NCBI GenBank assembly: GCA_021779775.1
Contig: JAJYAB010000029.1
Location: forward strand, 1-11,381
Direction of reading: 5' to 3'
DNA from: Actinomycetes bacterium
GTDB taxonomy: Bacteria > Actinomycetota > Acidimicrobiia > Acidimicrobiales > UBA8190
Length of the DNA stretch: 11,381 bases
Shown here: positions 6,150-11,381 of the stretch, one piece after another
Position numbering within the stretch: position 1 is the first letter of the stretch
How the letters are laid out: each line of letters starts with the position of its first letter
Notes under the pieces: model-generated
What the model was told of the DNA's origin: nothing
The model's database searches: none
Seen by the model: only the letters and a program-made list of their open reading frames with translations
Program-made: the position numbers and the translations under genes

Positions 6150-7508
6150 GTGGCCCTCCGGTTCGGCACGGACGGCATCAGAGGGGTTGCCAACGCCGAG
6201 CTCACTCCCGAGCTCGCCTTGGCGCTCGGCCGTGCTGCAGCCCGTGTGCTCCCGGCCGAGTGCTTCGTCGTCGGCCGGGACACCCGCCGTTCGGGCCCCA
6301 TGCTTTCCGCCGCCCTGTCCGCCGGGCTGGCTGCCGGGGTGCTGCCGACACCGGGCGTGGCATGGATCTCGTCGCGCCGGGCCGTGCCCGCAGCCATGGT
6401 GTCGGCATCCCACAACCCGTTCCCCGACAATGGGGTCAAGATCTTCGCTTCCGGCGGGACGAAGCTGCCCGATGCGCTGCAGCAGGCAGTAGAGGCCGAG
6501 CTCGAGCAGGTCCTCTCCGGCGGGCGGCAGGGCCCGAAGCCGTCGACGGGCCACGGTGTCGGCCGCGTATGGGCCGAGCCCGAAGCCGTCGGCGGGTACA
6601 CCGACCATCTGGTGTCGGTGCTCGAGGGCCGCGACCTGACCGGCATGCGCATCGTCGTCGACTGTGCCAACGGCGCAGCATCGGCGGTGGCCCCGTCGGT
6701 GCTCCACCGGCTGGGGGCCGAGGTCACGGCCATCGCCTGCGATCCCGACGGCGCCAACATCAACGATGCCTGTGGCTCGACCCACCCTGAGGTGCTGGCC
6801 CGCACGGTGGTGGATGTCGGCGCCGATCTGGGGCTGGCCCTCGACGGCGACGCCGACCGCCTGGTCGCCGTCGACGCGTCGGGCGTGGCAGCCACCGGCG
6901 ACCATCTGTTGGCCCTGTTCGCCACCGACCTCGCCGCGCGCGGTCGGCTGGCCGGCAACACGGTGGTCGTCACCGTCATGACCAACCTGGGCTTCCACCG
7001 GGCCATGGGCGAGCAGGGCATCGCCGTGCGCGAGACGCCCGTCGGCGACCGTTCGGTGCTCGAGGCGCTCGACGCCGATGGTCTCGCTCTAGGCGGGGAG
7101 CAGTCCGGCCACATCGTCTTCCGCCAGCTGTCGACCACCGGTGACGGACTGTTGACCGGCCTGCTGCTGGCCGACCTGGTGCGCCGGTCGCAACGCCCGC
7201 TCGTCGAGCTGGTCGGAACCTGCATGCAGCGGGTTCCCCAGGTGCTGGTCAACGTGGCGGTGGCCGATCCGCCAGGGGCTGTCGGCAGTCCCGAGGTGCA
7301 GGACCGGCTGGCGGCTGCCCGCCAGCGGCTGGGCGAGCTGGGACGGGTGGTGCTCCGTGCCAGCGGCACCGAGCCGCTCGTCCGGGTGATGGTGGAGGCG
7401 GAGGACGAGGGGACGGCCCGGGCCGTCGCCGGCGAGCTGCGGGCAGCGGTCACCGGAGCTCCGGCCGTTGCGACGTCCGCTGCCGCCCGGGCGCCCGCCG
7501 GGTCGTAG
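6150..7508 (+). CDS. glmM: Phosphoglucosamine mutase
   Basis: GlmM converts glucosamine-6-phosphate to glucosamine-1-phosphate, the step between GlmS and GlmU on the way to UDP-GlcNAc for peptidoglycan. The product has 452 residues, normal for the family. Motifs are FGTDGIRG (5-12), the phosphoserine loop SASHNP with active Ser87, the metal loop DGDADR (232-237), the sugar-binding GEQSGH (316-321) and the phosphate-binding RASGTEP (403-409). About 18 Ala-rich residues at the C-terminus extend past the conserved fold. The GTG start is 4 bases after rpsI, with only a weak ribosome site, consistent with translational coupling. Its stop codon forms part of the -10 box of glmS. GlmM needs phosphorylation of the active serine; its kinase is not in view. 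Confidence 0.96.
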   Translation: MALRFGTDGIRGVANAELTPELALALGRAAARVLPAECFVVGRDTRRSGPMLSAALSAGLAAGVLPTPGVAWISSRRAVPAAMVSASHNPFPDNGVKIFASGGTKLPDALQQAVEAELEQVLSGGRQGPKPSTGHGVGRVWAEPEAVGGYTDHLVSVLEGRDLTGMRIVVDCANGAASAVAPSVLHRLGAEVTAIACDPDGANINDACGSTHPEVLARTVVDVGADLGLALDGDADRLVAVDASGVAATGDHLLALFATDLAARGRLAGNTVVVTVMTNLGFHRAMGEQGIAVRETPVGDRSVLEALDADGLALGGEQSGHIVFRQLSTTGDGLLTGLLLADLVRRSQRPLVELVGTCMQRVPQVLVNVAVADPPGAVGSPEVQDRLAAARQRLGELGRVVLRASGTEPLVRVMVEAEDEGTARAVAGELRAAVTGAPAVATSAAARAPAGS

Positions 7509-7511
7509 CCT
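7506..7511 (+). promoter_or_regulatory. -10 box for a possible leaderless glmS transcript
   Basis: TAGCCT fits TANNNT, and its first three bases are the glmM stop codon. Eight bases separate it from the glmS ATG, and no Shine-Dalgarno sequence is present between the genes. This arrangement suggests transcription starting at or within a couple of bases of the ATG. No clear -35 element was found. Confidence 0.4.
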
Positions 7512-7519
7512 GGGTTCCC

Positions 7520-9370
7520 ATGTGCGGAATCATCGGCGTTACCGGTGGCTCGGAAGTCGTCGACATCCTGCTCGACGGGCTCGCCCGGCTCGAGTACCGG
7601 GGCTACGACTCGGCTGGTGTGGCCATGCAGGTGGACGGGAAGCTGTGGCGCGCCCGGGCGGCCACCGGCACGCGCTCGCTCGACGATCTCCGCAAGGTGG
7701 TCGAGAGCGCACCGGCCGCACCGATCGGCGGCATCGGCCACACGCGGTGGGCCACCCATGGCCACCCGACGGAGCGCAACGCCCATCCGCACCTCGACTG
7801 CACGGGCGGTGTGGCGGTGGTGCACAACGGCATCGTGGAGAATTGCCGCGAGCTGACCGCTGCCTTGGAGCGCTCCGGGCACGTCATGACCTCCGACACC
7901 GACACCGAGGTCATCGCCCACCTGGTCGAGGAGGAGCTGGCTGGCGGAGCCGGCCTGGCGGCAGCGGTGCGGTCGGCGCTCGGCCGCCTGCGCGGGTCGT
8001 TCGCCCTGGGCGTGGTGTCGGCCGCCGAGCCGGGCACGATCGTGGCCGCCCGCCGGGTGTCCCCCCTGGTGGTCGCCATCGCCGACGGCCCGGGCGGCGA
8101 GGCCCTGCTGGCGTCCGACATCCCGGCCATCCTCGGGCGTACCCGCACGTTCTGGACGCTCGACGACGACCAGGTGGTGGTCCTGCAGCCCGGAGCGCTG
8201 TCGGTGACCGACCTCCATGGAGCGCCGGTCGAGCCGGCGGTGCTCCACGTCGACTGGGACCTCGAAGCCGCAGAGAAAGGTGGACATGACGACTTCATGA
8301 GCAAGGAGATGGGCGAGCAGCCGCGGGCGGTGCAGGACACGTTGCGTGGCCGGGCGCTGCCCGACGGCACCCTCAGCCTCGACGAGCTGCGCATCGATGC
8401 TGCCGCCCTCCGGCAGGTCGACAAGGTGTTCATCGTGGCCTGCGGATCGAGCTTCCACGCGGGGCTGGTGGCCAAGTACGCCATCGAGCGGTGGCTGCGC
8501 CTGCCGGCAGAGATCGACATCGCATCGGAGTTTCGCTACCGCGACCCGGTCCTCGACCGCCGCACCCTGGTGGTGGGCGTCAGCCAGTCGGGGGAGACCG
8601 TCGACACGCTGCAGGCCATGCGCCATGCTGCCGCCGAAGGAGCCAGGGTTCTCGTCATCTCCAACGTGGTCGACTCGTCGATGGCCCGCGACGCCGACGG
8701 GGTGCTCTACACCCGGGCCGGCCCGGAGATCGGGGTGGCTGCCACCAAGACCCATCTGGCGCAGATCGCCGCTTTGGAGATCCTGGCGCTGTACCTGAGC
8801 CAGGTGCACGGCTCGCTGCCCGCCGCGGAGATCGCCGCCGTGCTCCAGTCGCTGCAGGCCGTTCCCGGCCTGGTTGCCGAGACGCTGCAGCGCGACGACC
8901 AGGTGGCCGCCGTCGCCGCCCGGTTCACCGAGGTGCGGGACTTCTTCTTCCTGGGCCGCCACGTCGGCTCGCCGGTGGCCATGGAGGGCGCGCTCAAGCT
9001 GAAGGAGATCGCCTACGTCCGGGCCGAGGCCTACCCGGCGGGGGAGCTGAAGCACGGGCCCATCGCCCTGATCGAGCCCGGGACGGTGGTCGTGGCGGTG
9101 GCCACCCGGAACCGGCTGTGGGAGAAGATGCTCTCTAACGTGGCCGAGGTTCGCAGCAGGGGGGCGACCGTGGTGCTGGTGGCCAACGACGGGGACGAGG
9201 ACACCGCCGCTATGGCCGACCATGTGCTGTGGGTGCCGCCCGTCCCCGAGCTGCTCTCCCCCCTGGTCGACGTGGTGCCGCTGCAGCAGTTCGCGTACCA
9301 CCTGGCGCGGGCGCACGGCTTCGACGTCGACCGGCCCCGGAACCTGGCCAAGACGGTGACTGTCGAATGA
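7520..9370 (+). CDS. glmS: Glutamine--fructose-6-phosphate aminotransferase (isomerizing)
   Basis: GlmS makes glucosamine-6-phosphate from fructose-6-phosphate and glutamine, the committed step of amino-sugar synthesis. The 616-residue length is normal. The class II glutaminase domain starts MCGIIGV with the nucleophile Cys at position 2 after Met removal, then YRGYDSAG (26-33), HTRWATHG (74-81) and HNGIVEN (102-108). Two SIS isomerase domains follow: the first with CGSSFHA (308-314) and SQSGET (355-360), the second starting around FFFLGRH (475-481). The end RPRNLAKTVTVE is canonical. ATG 7520 is fixed by the required N-terminal Cys. It follows glmM by 11 bases with no ribosome site, and a -10 box over the glmM stop suggests an extra, leaderless promoter. 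The gap is too short for a glmS ribozyme. Fructose-6-P is also a phosphoketolase substrate, so this gene and xfp draw on the same pool. Confidence 0.97.
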   Translation: MCGIIGVTGGSEVVDILLDGLARLEYRGYDSAGVAMQVDGKLWRARAATGTRSLDDLRKVVESAPAAPIGGIGHTRWATHGHPTERNAHPHLDCTGGVAVVHNGIVENCRELTAALERSGHVMTSDTDTEVIAHLVEEELAGGAGLAAAVRSALGRLRGSFALGVVSAAEPGTIVAARRVSPLVVAIADGPGGEALLASDIPAILGRTRTFWTLDDDQVVVLQPGALSVTDLHGAPVEPAVLHVDWDLEAAEKGGHDDFMSKEMGEQPRAVQDTLRGRALPDGTLSLDELRIDAAALRQVDKVFIVACGSSFHAGLVAKYAIERWLRLPAEIDIASEFRYRDPVLDRRTLVVGVSQSGETVDTLQAMRHAAAEGARVLVISNVVDSSMARDADGVLYTRAGPEIGVAATKTHLAQIAALEILALYLSQVHGSLPAAEIAAVLQSLQAVPGLVAETLQRDDQVAAVAARFTEVRDFFFLGRHVGSPVAMEGALKLKEIAYVRAEAYPAGELKHGPIALIEPGTVVVAVATRNRLWEKMLSNVAEVRSRGATVVLVANDGDEDTAAMADHVLWVPPVPELLSPLVDVVPLQQFAYHLARAHGFDVDRPRNLAKTVTVE

Positions 9371-9376
9371 CGGCTG

Positions 9377-9778
9377 GTGCCGGCCGCGGTGGCTGAGGTG
9401 CGCGGGGTGGGCGTGGACGCTGTGGACGTCGCCCGGTTCCGTGTCGTGCTGGCCCGCCGTCCGGCGCTGGTACCCCGCCTGTTCACCGACGGCGAGCAGG
9501 ACTACGCAGCACGCAGTAGCGACCCGGGGCTTCGCCTGGCCGCCCGCTTCGCGGCGAAAGAAGCGGTGCTGAAGGCGTTGGGATCGGGCATCGGAGCCGC
9601 GGCGTTGCGCGACATCGAGGTCGAGCGCCTGCCTTCGGGCCGCCCGTCGGTCCGGCTGCACCGCACGGCTGCTGCTCTCGCCGGCCGCCGCGGCGTGCGG
9701 CGGTGGCACCTGTCGTTGAGCCATACCGGCACCGTGGCGATCGCCACCGTCGTGGCGGAGGGGGGATCCGCCCCGTGA
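9377..9778 (+). CDS. acpS: Holo-[acyl-carrier-protein] synthase
   Basis: AcpS transfers 4'-phosphopantetheine from CoA to a serine of acyl carrier protein, activating fatty-acid synthesis. The product has 133 residues, typical of the family. It carries GVGVDAVDVARF with the metal-binding Asp near the N-terminus, ARFAAKEAVLKALGSG with the catalytic/metal Glu, and LSLSHTGTVAIATVVAE near the end. The start is uncertain: GTG 9377 is the first possible codon after an in-frame stop at 9368, while GTG 9389 and 9398 would also leave the conserved core intact, and none has a strong ribosome site. It begins 6 bases after glmS, and its stop overlaps the nnr start (GTGA), so translation is probably coupled. 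Confidence 0.94.
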   Translation: MPAAVAEVRGVGVDAVDVARFRVVLARRPALVPRLFTDGEQDYAARSSDPGLRLAARFAAKEAVLKALGSGIGAAALRDIEVERLPSGRPSVRLHRTAAALAGRRGVRRWHLSLSHTGTVAIATVVAEGGSAP

Positions 9779-11292
9779 AGCCGGTCGTCGACGTCGCGGC
9801 CATGCGCGCCGTGGACGCGGCCGCGGCAGACCACCTCGACGTGGCGGTCCTCGTCGAGCGGGCCGGCACGGCCGCCGCCGCTGCCGCGCTCCGCCTGATG
9901 GGCGGCGGCTACGGGCGGCGGGTGACGGTCGTGGCCGGCCCCGGCAACAACGGAGCGGACGGCCGGGTGGTGGCCGATCGCCTGCGTCGGCGCGGCGCCC
10001 GGGTGGCAGTGGTCGATGCGCGCGCCGCCCCGGCGTCGGTCGGCCCGCCAGGATCGGTCGACCTGGTCGTGGATGCCGCCTTCGGCACCGGGTTCCGGGG
10101 CTCCTACCGGTCGCCGGCGGTCCCCGACGGGGTGCCGGTGCTGGCGGTGGACATCCCGTCGGGGGTCGACGGCGACACCGGCGCCGCCAACGGCGAGCCG
10201 CTGGCCGCCGACGTCACGGTGACGTTCGCCGCGTGGAAGCCCGGGCTGCTGCAGGGCGCCGGCCGGGATCTGGCCGGTCGGGTCGAGGTGGCCGACATCG
10301 GGCTGCCCGCCGGCTTCGGGCTGCCCGCCGGCTTCGGGCTGCCCGCCGGCTTCGGGCTGCCCGCCGGCTTCGGGCTGCTGTCGGACCGAAGCGCCGCTCG
10401 CATCGCCCTGGTGGAGGACGACGACGTGTCGCTGGTGCCGGTCCGGGGGCGGCACGCGCACAAGTGGCAGTCGGCGGTGGCGGTCGTCGCCGGCTCCCCC
10501 GGCATGACCGGCGCCGCGGCGCTGTGCGTCGACGCGGCCTACCGGGCCGGTGCCGGCATGGTCCGACTGGGCGTGCCCGGGGCCGACCCGGCGCACCTGC
10601 CGCAGGGGGAGGCGGTGGCGTCGGCCCTGCCGGGCGACGGCTGGTCGGGTGCTGCCCTCGCCATGGCCGAGCGCTGCCGGGCGCTGGTGATCGGCCCGGG
10701 CCTCGGGCGTGCTCCGGGCGTCGCCGCCGAGGTTCGCCGGCTGGTGGCGGAGGCCAAGATCCCGGTGGTGGTCGACGCCGACGCTCTGGTAGCCCTGGGC
10801 GACGTCGCTTCGGCGCGGGCGGTCGTCGGGAGCCGGGGATCTTCGGTCGTCCTCACCCCGCACGATGGTGAGCTGGCACGCATGGCCGGAGCCGTGGCAG
10901 GCGACGACCGCATCGCCGCCGCCCGCCAGCTGTCCGGCGGAACGGGCGCCGTGGTGCTGTTGAAGGGGGCGACGACGGCGGTGGCGACGCCGGAGCCGTA
11001 CCTGCTCGCCGGACCGGCAGCATCGCCTGACGCCCGAGCGCGACCTGGTCCAACGGTCGACGTCCTGGTGTCGGTCACCGGCACACCGCGCCTGGCTACC
11101 GCAGGCACCGGGGACGTGCTCTCCGGCATGATCGGTGCCTTCGCCGCCCGCGGCGCCCCCCTGCCGCTGGCCGCCGCGCTGGCGGCCCACGTCCACGGCC
11201 GGGCCGCCGAGCTCGGCCGGGTGGTGGGCCTGGTGGCCGGCGATGTGCCGCGGCTGGCATCGCGGTGGTTGTCGGAGCATGCGGATGGGTGA
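9775..11292 (+). CDS. nnr: Bifunctional NAD(P)H-hydrate epimerase / ADP-dependent NAD(P)HX dehydratase
   Basis: Nnr repairs damaged NAD(P)H: the N-terminal epimerase interconverts R- and S-NAD(P)HX and the C-terminal ADP-dependent dehydratase restores NAD(P)H. The product has 505 residues. The epimerase (about 1-175) shows GPGNNGADG (55-63), VVDAAFGTGF (98-107) and VDIPSGVDGDTGAANG (125-140). The dehydratase (about 215-505) shows AGSPGMTGAA (239-248), VIGPGLG (305-311), VVDADAL (332-338), LTPHDGE (360-366), LKGATT (396-401) and ATAGTGDVLSGMIGA (441-455) with the catalytic Asp. Between them, residues 176-199 are four identical GLPAGF repeats. A loop of some 20 residues (about 408-430) between LKGATT and the ATAGTGD motif looks longer than usual. 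The GTG start overlaps the acpS stop, with a G-rich ribosome site (9757-9766); the open frame upstream lies within acpS. The end overlaps alr. Confidence 0.95.
   Translation: MKPVVDVAAMRAVDAAAADHLDVAVLVERAGTAAAAAALRLMGGGYGRRVTVVAGPGNNGADGRVVADRLRRRGARVAVVDARAAPASVGPPGSVDLVVDAAFGTGFRGSYRSPAVPDGVPVLAVDIPSGVDGDTGAANGEPLAADVTVTFAAWKPGLLQGAGRDLAGRVEVADIGLPAGFGLPAGFGLPAGFGLPAGFGLLSDRSAARIALVEDDDVSLVPVRGRHAHKWQSAVAVVAGSPGMTGAAALCVDAAYRAGAGMVRLGVPGADPAHLPQGEAVASALPGDGWSGAALAMAERCRALVIGPGLGRAPGVAAEVRRLVAEAKIPVVVDADALVALGDVASARAVVGSRGSSVVLTPHDGELARMAGAVAGDDRIAAARQLSGGTGAVVLLKGATTAVATPEPYLLAGPAASPDARARPGPTVDVLVSVTGTPRLATAGTGDVLSGMIGAFAARGAPLPLAAALAAHVHGRAAELGRVVGLVAGDVPRLASRWLSEHADG
10300..10371 (+). 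repeat. 18-bp in-frame tandem repeat, four perfect copies, inside nnr
   Basis: GGGCTGCCCGCCGGCTTC is repeated at 10300, 10318, 10336 and 10354, with a 7-base partial fifth copy from 10372. It is in frame and encodes GLPAGF four times (residues 176-199), exactly at the join between epimerase and dehydratase domains. Copies are identical at every base, including third codon positions, which points to recent slippage expansion. Gain or loss of a unit would keep the frame and change linker length by six residues. Confidence 0.97.
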
Positions 11293-11381
11293 CGGACGTC
11301 GCCCGGCATGGGCAGAGATCGACCTCGACGCTGTCCGCCACAACGTGGGCTTGATCTGCCGTGCCGCCGGTCAGGCTGCGG
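11285..11381 (+). CDS. alr: Alanine racemase, N-terminal fragment cut by the window edge
   Basis: Alr is a pyridoxal-phosphate enzyme that makes D-alanine for peptidoglycan. Only 32 codons are present. RPAWAEIDLDAVRHNVGLI is the typical N-terminus of the family; the PLP-binding lysine motif would lie just beyond the window. ATG 11285 has GGAG (11274-11277) 7 bases upstream and is preferred over the in-frame ATG at 11279. It overlaps the nnr stop by 8 bases. The nnr-alr order is common in bacteria, which supports the assignment despite the short fragment. Confidence 0.9.
   Translation, partial: MGDGRRPAWAEIDLDAVRHNVGLICRAAGQAA

Noticed and set aside
7509..7519. glmS ribozyme upstream of glmS
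   Set aside because: Only 11 bases separate glmM and glmS, and the preceding sequence is glmM coding; the ribozyme is mainly a Firmicutes element.
5525..9724. A 1399-codon open frame on the minus strand across rplM, rpsI, glmM, glmS and acpS
   Set aside because: It runs antisense to five well-recognised genes, its translation is low-complexity His/Arg/Gly-rich with no family motif, and long antisense frames are expected in GC-rich codon usage.
9703..9774. Extension of nnr upstream to 9703
   Set aside because: It is an out-of-frame reading of the acpS end; GTG 9775 gives the usual short N-terminus and a GTGA overlap.

Overview
The window is about 11.4 kb of very GC-rich bacterial DNA, every gene on the + strand. 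High GC, actinobacterial-type ribosomal protein sequences (L13 beginning VRTFSPKP) and the gene order rplM-rpsI-glmM-glmS-acpS-nnr-alr point to an actinobacterium, probably of the class Acidimicrobiia or a near relative. The class-level call is an inference from gene content, not a measured placement.

Region 1 (1-2893) is a two-gene metabolic unit: the 3' three quarters of a phosphoketolase gene (xfp), whose stop overlaps the start of an acetate kinase gene (ackA). Phosphoketolase splits xylulose-5-P or fructose-6-P to acetyl phosphate, and acetate kinase turns acetyl phosphate into acetate and ATP, so the pair forms the end of a phosphoketolase (bifid-shunt type) pathway.

Region 2 (2894-4903) holds a single accessory gene with its own apparent promoter. 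Its 644-residue product joins a DUF4157 (eCIS-core) metallopeptidase-like domain with an intact HELTH motif to a second domain whose His/Asp spacing resembles zinc-dependent phospholipase C and S1/P1 nucleases. It looks like a candidate secreted effector or toxin. No contractile-injection structural gene is visible here, so any delivery system must lie elsewhere. A three-copy 15-bp tandem repeat lies directly upstream and runs into the promoter region.

Region 3 (4904-5261) is a 358-bp gap without a gene. It contains a nested inverted repeat, a candidate rplM promoter and an 18-bp tandem duplication in the putative rplM leader.

Region 4 (5262-11381) is a tight housekeeping run: ribosomal proteins L13 and S9, then phosphoglucosamine mutase (glmM), glucosamine-6-P synthase (glmS, with a -10 box over the glmM stop and possibly leaderless), holo-ACP synthase (acpS), bifunctional NAD(P)HX epimerase/dehydratase (nnr) and the first 32 codons of alanine racemase (alr). 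GlmS and GlmM supply the amino-sugar branch of peptidoglycan synthesis and Alr supplies D-alanine; AcpS serves lipid synthesis and Nnr repairs cofactors. The nnr gene carries four perfect in-frame copies of an 18-bp repeat exactly at the junction of its two enzyme domains.

The least ordinary items are the DUF4157/phospholipase-like fusion and the three separate short tandem arrays (15 bp x3, 18 bp x2, 18 bp x4), all with units divisible by three. No tRNA, rRNA, CRISPR array, insertion sequence or attachment site was seen.
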